Below are positions 1 through 7,740 of a stretch of DNA of 22,633 nucleotides, piece after piece (positions within the stretch are counted from its first letter, which is position 1; each line of letters opens with the position of its first letter). Source of the stretch: Dehalococcoidia bacterium (GTDB taxonomy: Bacteria > Chloroflexota > Dehalococcoidia > UBA2979); contig SCTU01000286.1 in NCBI GenBank assembly GCA_004297315.1, positions 1 to 22,633 on the forward strand, read 5' to 3'. The notes beneath the pieces are model-generated. The model did not search any database. It was not told the origin of the DNA and worked only from the letters and a program-made list of their open reading frames with translations. Position numbers and translations under genes: made by a program.

Positions 1-704
1 CCCGTCTGTTCCGCCTGGATCATCGCCCGCGCGAGGAGTCGTGCCTCCGGCAGGTCCAGCCGGGCGCCCATGTCGGAGATCGCCGCGGTCCGCGGCCGGC
101 CGAGGCTCACCTCGCGCACGACGCGGCCGAACTCGACCGAGAGCGGGCCGCGCGCCTTGTCCCCCACCGCGAGCAGCGCGGCCTGCAGGCCCAGCCCTGC
201 CTCGATGTTGGTGATGAGGAGGTCGATCACGTCCGGGAGGGCCTTCGCGACCGCCTGCCGGCGCATCAATGCCTTGCGTCGCAGCCACGTCCACGGGACA
301 TACAGGCCGACCAGCGCAAGCGTGCCCATCGCCGCGAGGCCGCGGACGTCGGGGAGGCGTCCCTCGGCGAGGACGGCGAGCAGCAGCAGTCCCGGCAGGG
401 CGATGGCTGCGCTCAGCCAGAGCATGAAGAAGCTCGCGACGGTCATCGGCCGTCCCGCCTGCTCCAGCCGCCGGTCAACGGCGCGGACGAGGCGGCCGGG
501 CGCCGGCGTCGCGGCGAGCACCCGGCGGATCGCCGGGTAGATCATCCGCTGTGCGAAGGGCTGGGCGAGCGGGGTGTCGAGCGTATTGGACTCGCCGAGG
601 CGCTCGATCCGGCGTCCCACTGCCGCCTCGCGGGCCGGACGGAACAGCGCGAGGACCGTGAGCACAACCGTGAGGCCGCTCAGGGCCGGCAGCACGACTT
701 CCAC
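1..704 (-). CDS. tadC: TadC-like Flp pilus assembly platform protein (3' end outside window)
   Basis: This is an inner-membrane platform protein of the Tad/Flp pilus and works with TadB and the CpaF ATPase. The visible part is about 234 residues. It has an N-terminal hydrophobic segment (residues 3-20), two more around residues 100-150, and then the start of a type II secretion F domain. That domain contains the typical TadC run of ALPDVIDLL near residue 170 followed by a glycine-rich GLGLQAAL stretch. I chose the GTG start because it lies one base after the TadB stop and is preceded by a GGAGGTG ribosome binding site inside the end of tadB. The frame stays open to the left edge of the window, so the C-terminal membrane segments are missing. 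It is the last visible gene of the pilus operon. Identity is by motif recognition and gene order. Confidence 0.88.
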   Translation of the reverse strand, partial: MEVVLPALSGLTVVLTVLALFRPAREAAVGRRIERLGESNTLDTPLAQPFAQRMIYPAIRRVLAATPAPGRLVRAVDRRLEQAGRPMTVASFFMLWLSAAIALPGLLLLAVLAEGRLPDVRGLAAMGTLALVGLYVPWTWLRRKALMRRQAVAKALPDVIDLLITNIEAGLGLQAALLAVGDKARGPLSVEFGRVVREVSLGRPRTAAISDMGARLDLPEARLLARAMIQAEQT

Positions 705-705
705 G

Positions 706-1698
706 CTACACCTCCAGTTTCGTCAGGCGCTTGATGACGACATAGCCGACGGCATCGAGCGCGAGCGCGGACGCCAGCATCACGCGGCCCATCGCTTCGG
801 TGAACAGGCGCGTGTAGATATCGGGACTGATCGCGGACAGCAGGCCGACGATCACCAGCGGGAAGGCCGCGACGATCAGGGCCGAGAAACGCTCCTTCGA
901 GGTCAGCGCGGACACCTCGCGTGCGAATGACATTCGGTCGCGGATCGTCTCGGCGACACCGCGCAGGATCTCGGCCAGGTTCCCGCCACTCGAGCGCTGC
1001 AGCGAGATGGCCGTCACGATCATGTCAAAGTCCGTGCTCTGCAGCCGGTCGTTCGCCTCCTGCAGCGCCTCGTCGATGTCGCCGCCGAGGCGGATGCGGT
1101 CGAGCATTCGCTGGACCTCGTGCGAGATCGGCGGTTCGAGTTCCCGGCACGCGGCGGTGAGCGCCTGCAACTGGCCGTAGCCGGTCTGGAGCATCGAGGC
1201 GACGACCTCGCACAGCTCGACGAGTTGTCCTTCAATCGCGGCGCGGCGGCGGCGCACGCGGATCCTGACGTACACAGGGGGGAGGAGTATCCCGACTACG
1301 GCTCCCAACATCAGGAACATGATGGAGACGCTGACGTCCGCTGAAATCGCCGTCGCCGCCGCGCGCCCGACGGCGAGACCCGCAATGACGGCGAGTAGGC
1401 GGATCGCTGCGTACTCGCCGACGCGCAGCGGGATGCCCGCGGCCTCCAGCGTCCGCCGGGTCGTCGCAGTCCAGGACCGCCCGCTGAGAAGCACGTCGAC
1501 GAACCCGATCGAGGAGACGCGCTCATCCTGCAGGACGTTGGTCTGCCGCTCGTACGGCCGGGCCGGGTCGCCTGCCATCGTGGCGATCCGCGAGCGGGCA
1601 CGGGTGTGTCCGCTCGGCACCATCCTGGCGACGCCGATCAGGCCGAAGGTGACGACGAGGCCGAAGGCGCAGGCGACGAGTACCTGTAGTGCAATCAT
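706..1698 (-). CDS. tadB: TadB-like Flp pilus assembly platform protein
   Basis: This 330-residue membrane protein carries a type II secretion F (GspF-like) domain. The N-terminal hydrophobic segment is at residues 4-24, a further pair lies around 105-145, and two C-terminal segments flank the end. The F domain covers roughly residues 160-290, with a typical helical core ending in SKERFSALIVAAFPL. In the family, TadB and TadC form the platform on which the CpaF ATPase drives pilin assembly. Length matches the family (about 300-330). The ATG overlaps the cpaF stop as ATGA, and tadC follows one base after its own stop, so the three genes are probably translationally coupled. Nothing looks truncated. 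Confidence 0.92.
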   Translation of the reverse strand: MIALQVLVACAFGLVVTFGLIGVARMVPSGHTRARSRIATMAGDPARPYERQTNVLQDERVSSIGFVDVLLSGRSWTATTRRTLEAAGIPLRVGEYAAIRLLAVIAGLAVGRAAATAISADVSVSIMFLMLGAVVGILLPPVYVRIRVRRRRAAIEGQLVELCEVVASMLQTGYGQLQALTAACRELEPPISHEVQRMLDRIRLGGDIDEALQEANDRLQSTDFDMIVTAISLQRSSGGNLAEILRGVAETIRDRMSFAREVSALTSKERFSALIVAAFPLVIVGLLSAISPDIYTRLFTEAMGRVMLASALALDAVGYVVIKRLTKLEV

Positions 1699-3020
1699 GA
1701 GAGCCTCGCCCTCTCCGGAGTGCCCATCCAGACCTCAGAGACGCCGGCCCGTACGAATTTCTCCGCGAAGGCTGGTCGAATCCCCATCGCGACCAGTTTC
1801 CCGTCCACATGGCCGTCGGCGCCGATGCGTTGCCCTTCGAAGCGGAAGATGTCCTGGAGGGTGATGACCTCACCCTCCAGTCCGGAGACCTCCGTGATGT
1901 GCGTGACGCGGCGGCTGCCGTCCGTGAGGCGGCTGATCTGGACGATGAGGTGCAGCGCCGAGCCCATCTGCTCGCGGATCGCGCGCTCCGGCAGCGAAAG
2001 GCCGGCCATCATCACCATGTTCTCAATCCGCGAGAGCGCGTCTCGCGGCGAGTTGGCGTGGACGGTGGTGAGCGAACCCTCGTGTCCGGTGTTCATCGCC
2101 TGCAGCATGTCGAACGCTTCGATGCCGCGGACCTCGCCGACGAGGATGCGGTCCGGGCGCATGCGCAGCGCGTTCCGCACGAGGTCACGCTGCGTGAACT
2201 CGCGGCTGGACTCGCCGGTCGGAGGGCGGGCCTCGAGGCTCAGGACGTGTGGCTGACGCAACTGCAGTTCGAGCGGGTCTTCGACGGTGACGATGCGCTC
2301 GTGCCGGGGGATGAACGCGGAGAGCGCGTTGAGCAGCGTGGTCTTGCCGGAGCCAGTGCCGCCGGAAATCACCACGTTGATCTTCGAGATGATCGAGGCG
2401 CGGAGGAACCCGGCGACCTGCGGGGTGAGCGTGCCGATCCGGATGAGGTCTTCCACGTCGAAGCGGTCGGTCTGGAACTTCCGAATTGTGATCATCGGGC
2501 TTTTCACCGCGATCGGCGCGATCACGATGTTCACGCGTGAGCCATTGGGCAGGCGCGCGTCGACCATTGGGGCGGTCTCATCCAACCGGCGCCCGAGGGG
2601 CGCGACGATGCGGTCGGCGATACGCCGGATGTGGTCGACGTCACGGAACGCGATCGGCGAGGCAAAAAGGACGCCATCCTTCTCGTAGTACACGGCGTCC
2701 GGGGCGTTCACCATCACTTCGCTGATCTCGGGGTCGTCGAGCAGCGGCTGGATCGGGCCGAAGCCGAGCACCTCGTGCACGACGCCCTCGGTGATCGCCT
2801 GCCTCGTGACGACGGCCATCGACGGCGCCATGTCCGCGATGATCGTGGCGACCGCGAGTTCGACCTGGCGCCGCGACTCGTCCGGCGACAGGGCGTCAAG
2901 CATGCGGACGTCCAGTTTTTGGATGATCTGTTCATGCACCCGTCGCACCAGGTCCTGATGCGATTCGTCTGCGCGGGCGACCGCGCGGAGCGGGGGCCGG
3001 CTGCTGGGCATTGTCGTCAT
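1695..3020 (-). CDS. cpaF: CpaF/TadA family pilus assembly ATPase
   Basis: This 441-residue secretion ATPase of the VirB11/PilT superfamily hydrolyses ATP at the inner membrane to power Flp pilus assembly. The Walker A motif GGTGSGKT is at residues 220-227, and the Walker B region RILVGEVRG is at 291-299. It is followed by the His-box segment TGHEGSLTTVHANSP (about 311-325) typical of CpaF. The N-terminal domain (about 20-180) carries the usual GFGPIQPLLDDPEISEVMVN run. I chose the ATG that overlaps the upstream gene as ATGA, with GGAGGAAGG eight to ten bases ahead. The reading frame extends further upstream, but that part runs inside cpaE and has no pilus-ATPase character. All catalytic motifs are intact. 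Confidence 0.95.
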   Translation of the reverse strand: MTTMPSSRPPLRAVARADESHQDLVRRVHEQIIQKLDVRMLDALSPDESRRQVELAVATIIADMAPSMAVVTRQAITEGVVHEVLGFGPIQPLLDDPEISEVMVNAPDAVYYEKDGVLFASPIAFRDVDHIRRIADRIVAPLGRRLDETAPMVDARLPNGSRVNIVIAPIAVKSPMITIRKFQTDRFDVEDLIRIGTLTPQVAGFLRASIISKINVVISGGTGSGKTTLLNALSAFIPRHERIVTVEDPLELQLRQPHVLSLEARPPTGESSREFTQRDLVRNALRMRPDRILVGEVRGIEAFDMLQAMNTGHEGSLTTVHANSPRDALSRIENMVMMAGLSLPERAIREQMGSALHLIVQISRLTDGSRRVTHITEVSGLEGEVITLQDIFRFEGQRIGADGHVDGKLVAMGIRPAFAEKFVRAGVSEVWMGTPERARLS

Positions 3021-4237
3021 CGGGACCTTCCTCCAACCAGGCGCAGGCCGCCGAACGGCATGCGGACCTTGCTTCGGACCTCTCGCGGCGCGACGCCGGA
3101 GATCCCCTCTGCGATCTTGAGGACACAACGCGAGTACGGACTCGACGGCTCCGAGATGAGGATCGGCTTGCCCGTCTGCACCGAGAACCCCACGGTCGGG
3201 TCGTGCGCGATGAAGTACGAGACGTCAAGGTTCGTGGCCTTCATGACGTCCTCGGCCGTCACTGCGGCGGCGTGCGTGTTGTCGTTCACGACCAGCCGCA
3301 CGTGCGACCGTTGCAGTTCCCATGAGTCGAGGATGCGCATCGCGGTCTTCGTGTCCTTCACGCTGGACATGTCAAGCGAGGTCAACAGCAGCACCAGCGC
3401 CGCCTCGTGGAGCGCAACGGCGACCACCTCGTTCATGACGCCCGGCGTGTCGACGATGACGTACTCATGCGTCTGCGCGAGCGAGTGGAGCAGCGACGTC
3501 ACGTGCTCCGGACGCACCGCCCGCCAGTCGTCCGGCTCGTCGGCGGCCAGCAGCACGTCGACGCCCGACTGGTGGCGCTGGAGGTAGCCGCGCACGACGT
3601 CGCGCGTGACCATGGGCTCGTTGCGCGCCAGGTCGGCGATGCTCTGCTTCGCCTCCATGTCGAGCATGACCGCCACGTCGCCGAACTGCGCGTCGCTGTC
3701 GATGAGTGCGACCTCCTGGCCCGTCACCTGCCGTAGGGCGATCGCGAGGTTCGTGGCGAGCGTCGTCTTGCCGATGCCGCCCTTCGCGCCGGCGACCGTG
3801 ATGATCGTCCCGCGCGCCGAGTTCAGTGCGTCACCCGGAGACCAACGCCCCATCTGGCGCTGCTCCCCCTGGGCCAGCACGTTGTTGACCGCGTCCCGCA
3901 GGTCCTCCGAACGGACCGGCGCCTCGAGGTAGTCCCGAGCTCCAGCGCGCATTGCCTGACGCATCAGGCTTGCGCTGGTCGAGGTCGAATAGACCAGGAC
4001 CGGGATGTCGGGCGCCAGTTGCTGCAGCGCTTCGAGAGTCGCGAGACCTCGGACGGGGGGATCGTCCAGCGCGAGCAGGATCAGCGTGGGCCGGCGTTCT
4101 ACGGAGAGCACAGTCGCCTCCGTGCCGTAGGCCGCTTCTCCCGCGACGTCCAGGCCGATGTGCTCCAACGTGCGCGACACGTCGAGGCGGCCTTCTTTGT
4201 TCGGGTCGACAATCAGCGCAGTGAGGTTGTAGGCCAT
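3017..4237 (-). CDS. cpaE: CpaE-like pseudoreceiver plus MinD/ParA-type ATPase
   Basis: This 406-residue protein belongs to the CpaE/TadZ family, which localises the pilus assembly machinery at the membrane. Residues 5-115 form a response-regulator-like fold: an aspartate at 11 and a DD pair at 58-59 are present, but the conserved lysine near 105 is replaced (DYLEAP), so it is probably a pseudoreceiver. Residues 143-390 form a MinD-like ATPase with the deviant Walker A AKGGIGKTT at 151-159 and a LIDSDAQFGD segment that fits the MinD-type DxxxxFGD pattern. It ends in a 4-base overlap with cpaF. The ribosome binding site is weak (AGGA next to the ATG), which suggests coupling to cpaB, whose stop is 16 bases upstream. 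Confidence 0.9.
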   Translation of the reverse strand: MAYNLTALIVDPNKEGRLDVSRTLEHIGLDVAGEAAYGTEATVLSVERRPTLILLALDDPPVRGLATLEALQQLAPDIPVLVYSTSTSASLMRQAMRAGARDYLEAPVRSEDLRDAVNNVLAQGEQRQMGRWSPGDALNSARGTIITVAGAKGGIGKTTLATNLAIALRQVTGQEVALIDSDAQFGDVAVMLDMEAKQSIADLARNEPMVTRDVVRGYLQRHQSGVDVLLAADEPDDWRAVRPEHVTSLLHSLAQTHEYVIVDTPGVMNEVVAVALHEAALVLLLTSLDMSSVKDTKTAMRILDSWELQRSHVRLVVNDNTHAAAVTAEDVMKATNLDVSYFIAHDPTVGFSVQTGKPILISEPSSPYSRCVLKIAEGISGVAPREVRSKVRMPFGGLRLVGGRSR

Positions 4238-4253
4238 TCCTGGAGGTGTCCTG

Positions 4254-5126
4254 TCAGTTCCCGCTCGACGCGAGGGTGGGGGAGGCGGACTGGCGTGTGG
4301 TCAGGCTCAGCGCCGGCTGGAGTGACGCGCGGCCCGTGTCGCCGTAGGGGCGGAGGGCGAGGCCGATCGTGCCGGACTTCGTCGCCATGAACAGCGCCTG
4401 CGCGTCGTCGGGCGTGACGGCCACCGTGACCGAACTCGCCTTCGGCTGCGGGTCCGCCCCGTCGACGCGCAGCGTCGCGGCGTCGCGCTCATTGTCGGCG
4501 GCGGGCGTAATCACCTGCCCCACAGCAAGCACGAGGACGTTCTGCAACGTGGTGACGACGACCTTATGCGTGCCGGGGTCCGCGCCATCCGCGCGCCGCG
4601 CCAGCTGGTCGAAGGGGCCGAACAAGCTTCCGTAGTCCGTCGAGACCATCACGTCGACACGGTCGCCGGGCACGACGAGCCCGCCGGCGGCGACCACTTC
4701 GCTGACCGGGACGGAGACGGCACGCATGCCGGGCGGGACGGAGTAGGCGAGCCCGGTGGCCGTCGCCTTCTCACCGCTGACGACGAGTTTGGAGGGGACG
4801 ATCTGCTCGCCCGCGCTGATCGGGTAGCGCGTGACGTGGCCCGTGACCTCTCGGACCTCTGACGCCGCGCCGGCCAGCGCCAGGCTGGCGGGCACGTCAA
4901 GGTGGGTGACCATCGCGTCGGTCACGCGCACGCCGGCGGCAATGTCCTGATGCGCCACCACCACCGACCGTGTCTCGCCGGCGGCGACGCTTGCCGCGGC
5001 CCGCTCGTCAGCGCGGACCTGGTTCAACCATCCGAACGCCACCCCGGCGGTCAGGAGGCCGAGGAGTACCGCGGCGAGCATGAGCCCGTTGCCGGTCATG
5101 CGCCGGAGTCGTGTCTGTTCTGCCAT
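4254..5126 (-). CDS. cpaB: CpaB/RcpC-like Flp pilus assembly protein
   Basis: This 290-residue membrane-anchored protein has one N-terminal transmembrane segment (about residues 13-33) and an SAF domain at about 52-115, containing VVVAHQDIAAGVRVTDAMV and YPISAGEQIVPSKL. An RcpC-type domain follows (MRAVSVPVSEVVAAGGLVVPGDRVDVMVS, about 134-162). CpaB proteins are thought to act outside the membrane in pilus assembly. In diderms they partner a secretin, but no secretin gene follows here, because cpaE starts 16 bases after the stop. A GAGGAG ribosome binding site lies about eight bases before the ATG. The length is typical for the family. Confidence 0.9.
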   Translation of the reverse strand: MAEQTRLRRMTGNGLMLAAVLLGLLTAGVAFGWLNQVRADERAAASVAAGETRSVVVAHQDIAAGVRVTDAMVTHLDVPASLALAGAASEVREVTGHVTRYPISAGEQIVPSKLVVSGEKATATGLAYSVPPGMRAVSVPVSEVVAAGGLVVPGDRVDVMVSTDYGSLFGPFDQLARRADGADPGTHKVVVTTLQNVLVLAVGQVITPAADNERDAATLRVDGADPQPKASSVTVAVTPDDAQALFMATKSGTIGLALRPYGDTGRASLQPALSLTTRQSASPTLASSGN

Positions 5127-5206
5127 CTCATTGCTCCTCGGTTGCTCGCTCGCGCGAGGCGCTCAGTTCTGTCTCGAAAGAAGGTGATGCGAAGGTTTCG
5201 GTGGCC

Positions 5207-5689
5207 TCAGCAGCCGGTGCCGGTGGTTGGGCTGGGGACGGTGAAGTCGCTCTCCAGCCTGGCCTCGGAACATGCGCCGATCGGCCACGACTCGAACCCC
5301 CAGGCCCCGCCGGTCACGAAGTCGATCAGTCGGGGGAAGGGCGTCAGCGCCGTGTAGGTGTGCGTGATGTGGACTGCCACCGCGGCCCCACGCTTCGTGT
5401 TGCCGTCGGGGTAGTTCACGGTCACGTCGGCGCACTGCAGCCGGCTCGAACTGATTTCGACGGCGTGGCCCTGGACCTGGTTCGTGTTGCAGCCAGGGAG
5501 GTTTCCGACGGAGGCGAACCGTGCCGCCTCCGAGGCGGCGTTGTTCACGGTCACCGCGGTGTAGAACCCGATGCCGAACTCCCCGAAGGCCATCAGCAGC
5601 ATGAAGAGGAAGGGCAGCATGAACGTGGTCTCAATGACCGCCTGTCCGCGCTCACCGAAACGTCCGTGCATCATCCCCACTCTTTTCAT
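5207..5689 (-). CDS. tadE: TadE-like minor pseudopilin
   Basis: This 160-residue protein has the TadE hallmark of a short basic N-terminus, the motif ERGQAVIETTFMLPFLFMLLMAF (described here only by position, residues 13-35), and the conserved NNAASEAARFASVG segment near residue 50. TadE/TadF pseudopilins are processed by the prepilin peptidase and are needed for pilus biogenesis. The C-terminal half has several cysteines (GC, LQC, ACSE, GC) that could form disulfides outside the cell. The start is uncertain: ATG codons at residues 1, 6 and 7 are all possible, since the SD-like AAAAGAG and GCAGCGAG stretches both precede candidates. It lies between the flp hairpin and cpaB. Confidence 0.87.
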   Translation of the reverse strand: MKRVGMMHGRFGERGQAVIETTFMLPFLFMLLMAFGEFGIGFYTAVTVNNAASEAARFASVGNLPGCNTNQVQGHAVEISSSRLQCADVTVNYPDGNTKRGAAVAVHITHTYTALTPFPRLIDFVTGGAWGFESWPIGACSEARLESDFTVPSPTTGTGC

Positions 5690-5718
5690 CTCGCTGCTGC
5701 AGTTGTCACCCGAGGGCC

Positions 5719-5754
5719 CGCGTGACGGGTTCGATCAATCGAGCCCGTCACGCG
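5719..5754 (-). terminator. Strong 16-bp hairpin between flp and tadE
   Basis: The arms 5719-5734 and 5739-5754 pair over 16 bases with one G-T wobble, closing on a TCAA loop. There is no T-tract on either side, so it is not a classical intrinsic terminator. Its position just after the major pilin stop suggests partial termination or 3' protection of the flp message. That would allow the pilin to be made in large excess over the assembly proteins. Confidence 0.65.
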
Positions 5755-5775
5755 TAGTGCCGTCGATAGCTTCGC

Positions 5776-5958
5776 CTAGACGGCCGCGATCGCTGTCTTC
5801 AGCCAGTTGGCCAGAACCGTGCCAATGTCGGCAATGTCGAATGCAACAACGAGGCCGATCACGGCGACGCCGGACAGGATCGTGTACTCGAGCGTCCCCT
5901 GGCCCTCGTCGCGGCGGCCCAGGTAGTAGCGTGCGTAGTCAGCGAACATGCGAATCAT
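5776..5958 (-). CDS. flp: Flp-type major pilin prepilin
   Basis: This 60-residue prepilin of the Flp/Fap family is the structural subunit of the Tad pilus. The leader ends at Gly19, followed by QGTLEY, which places Glu at +5 and Tyr at +6 of the mature protein exactly as in Flp pilins. A hydrophobic helix (about residues 26-45, TILSGVAVIGLVVAF) follows, with a short tail ending in AIAAV. The ATG has a good AGAGGAG ribosome binding site about nine bases upstream. The gene sits alone after a 424-base gap, so it probably has its own promoter and is the first gene of the flp-tadE-cpaB-cpaE-cpaF-tadB-tadC transcript. No peptidase gene is visible to process it. Confidence 0.93.
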   Translation of the reverse strand: MIRMFADYARYYLGRRDEGQGTLEYTILSGVAVIGLVVAFDIADIGTVLANWLKTAIAAV

Positions 5959-6149
5959 TTGTTGTGGCTCCTCTGAGACTCGAGCATCCCGGCTTGCGCG
6001 CCTCTGATGCTCAATCGATAGATGGACTGTCAGTAATCGACTGGTGAAACGGTCGGTGTCTGAAGTGCCGGTCGCCCACCACGCGCCGGCGACACTCGTC
6101 TCGTCGTCGTGACCTAGGCACCCCCGTCCTGTCTCGCGGACCGTTGTTG

Positions 6150-6167
6150 TTCCCTCGATGCAGGGAA
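6150..6167. promoter_or_regulatory. Possible operator: TTCCCT-N6-AGGGAA inverted repeat
   Basis: Perfect 6-base arms separated by six bases lie about 190 bases upstream of the flp start in an otherwise empty gap. The form fits a dimeric regulator site, but no factor can be assigned, and an 18-base repeat of this kind could occur by chance. Confidence 0.25.
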
Positions 6168-6324
6168 TTTAGAAAGCGCGATGTTCGGGGCGTGTAAGAA
6201 AGCAACGGTGCTTTGTGGTGGAACGTCGGAGGATCGGAATAACTGGCTGTTCCAAGTCAGCGAGTGCGGTCGAGCGGTTGGGGGCGACGTCGTGAGCGTC
6301 GTGGCCGGTGCGCGGGTGAAGCAG

Positions 6325-6357
6325 CAGGGCGGCGCGCTGCGTGTGCGTGCCGCCCTG
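6325..6357 (-). terminator. GC hairpin after tadG-like gene
   Basis: The arms CAGGGCGGC (6325-6333) and GCCGCCCTG (6349-6357) pair perfectly over 9 bases with a 15-base loop. The hairpin starts 26 bases after the stop of the upstream minus-strand gene. There is no clear U-tract. It probably ends or attenuates that transcript before flp. Confidence 0.5.
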
Positions 6358-6382
6358 TGGGGGAGAGCCTGACGGCGCGGTG

Positions 6383-7630
6383 CTACTCGACAAGCTCGGC
6401 GAGGATCTCGGAGGGCGCGGTCAGCGGGTTCCAGGGCAGCACGACGTTGCCCTGGCCGGTCAGGCCGATCGTGTCCGCGACGACCGAGATATTGAGGACC
6501 GTCGACGACCCCGAAGAGCCACCGCTCAATGTGACTGAGCTGTTGATGTTGTAGATCGACCCGGAGATGCCGGTGTTCCCCTGGCCGGCCAGCTTCACGG
6601 TGCTGTTCGCGCTGGCGGTCCTGTCCACCCAGATCACCACGTTGCGGTAGTCAGGGTTCCCGATCAACACGTTGTTTCCGCCGGTGATCGAGATGTCCAC
6701 TTTCCCACCGTTACACGGCGAGGGATCACAGGTCGCATAGATCAGCACCGGCCCGGAACTCACGAGACTCCCGGCCGAGACGTTGATCCCGTTCTGGAAG
6801 ATGTGCACGCCAGGCAGAAGGGTTACGGTCTGACCGTTTGTCGTGACGCTGAGCTTCTGTTTCCAGCAGCCGGGCGCCAGCACCGGCCCGTTCGGGTTGC
6901 CGCAGGTCGCGGGCACGGTCGGCGGCACGAGGTCGCGGAAGGGGTCCATCCGCTGTGGGACGCCGGTGGTGGGCGCGACCGTGATGCTACTGCCCCCTGA
7001 CGTCGCGGAGATCCCGACGACGTCGTTGATGCCGGCGCTGAGGCTGCCGCCGCCGCTGGCCCGCAGGGCGCCGTTGCCGCAGGTGCTTGTCGAGTTGGTG
7101 AACGTCCCGCCGCCGCCGGTCACGCTTACGTTCGCCTGCCCGCTCAGGGTTAACGTCGTACACGCCGTCGGGTTCATCGCCATCAGCGCGAACTGCAGCG
7201 GCACGCGCCGCGCCCGCGCGATCGCGTACGCGCCGACGTTCCAGTCCATCCCGACGAGCCCCGACCAGAACGGCTGCTTCGGTGCGTTCACCGAGACGCG
7301 CACGCGCTCGGTGTCCAGCACCTCCACCGACCAGTGCGAGGCGTCCGAGGTGTCGAACTGGTTCTTCTCCAGCCACGACTTGCCAACGGCGACCGGGTCG
7401 CCGGTCCCCTCGTACATCGCGACCACCGATGCCAGTGCGGCCTTGTCGGCGTCGTTCTGGTAGTCCCGTCGCTGGACGAAGGAGAGGCCCATGTCGAAGA
7501 CCAGGATCCCAAAGAGCAGGAAGACGGTCAGCATCATGGGCAGCAGGATGAGTGTTTGTCCCTCCTCCGCGCCGCTTACGGACGCCGCACGCAGCCATGA
7601 AGGACGGAAGCCCGACCAGCGACGAATCAC
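6383..7630 (-). CDS. TadG-like pilus-associated protein with beta-rich C-terminal domain
   Basis: This 415-residue protein resembles TadE/TadG-type Flp pilus proteins at its N-terminus. That part has AEEGQTLILLPMM followed by a hydrophobic helix (about residues 27-50) and the TadG-like segment RRDYQNDADKAALAS. The remaining 300 residues are extracellular in prediction and rich in Gly, Ser, Thr and Asn. They contain repeated short units such as LSGQANVSVTGG, ITGGNNVLIG, LAGQGNTGISG and LSGGSSGSSTV that suggest a beta-helix or beta-solenoid, and a few cysteines. The function in Tad systems is not well defined; adhesion or surface exposure is an inference. The start is GTG with GGGAG seven to ten bases ahead. 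It follows the FHA gene after 110 bases. Confidence 0.75.
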   Translation of the reverse strand: MIRRWSGFRPSWLRAASVSGAEEGQTLILLPMMLTVFLLFGILVFDMGLSFVQRRDYQNDADKAALASVVAMYEGTGDPVAVGKSWLEKNQFDTSDASHWSVEVLDTERVRVSVNAPKQPFWSGLVGMDWNVGAYAIARARRVPLQFALMAMNPTACTTLTLSGQANVSVTGGGGTFTNSTSTCGNGALRASGGGSLSAGINDVVGISATSGGSSITVAPTTGVPQRMDPFRDLVPPTVPATCGNPNGPVLAPGCWKQKLSVTTNGQTVTLLPGVHIFQNGINVSAGSLVSSGPVLIYATCDPSPCNGGKVDISITGGNNVLIGNPDYRNVVIWVDRTASANSTVKLAGQGNTGISGSIYNINSSVTLSGGSSGSSTVLNISVVADTIGLTGQGNVVLPWNPLTAPSEILAELVE

Positions 7631-7740
7631 GACCCGCTCCCGTCCTTCACGTACTCTCCGCTTCAGCCCGGAGACTGCACCGACTCTGATGCCTCATCGA
7701 ATCACCTCGCCGGTCAGCGGGACGTATGAAAGCGTCGGGA

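Larger units (their letters stand above)
5959..6382. other. 424-base gap upstream of flp, no gene seen
   Basis: No reading frame here looks like a protein. It should hold the flp promoter, but I could not identify convincing -35/-10 boxes. Visible structures are the hairpin 6325-6357 next to the upstream gene end, a small perfect hairpin at 6199-6214 (AAAGCA-ACGG-TGCTTT, followed on the minus strand by CTTAC), and an inverted repeat TTCCCT-N6-AGGGAA at 6150-6167 that could be an operator. The region is less GC-rich than the genes. Confidence 0.6.
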
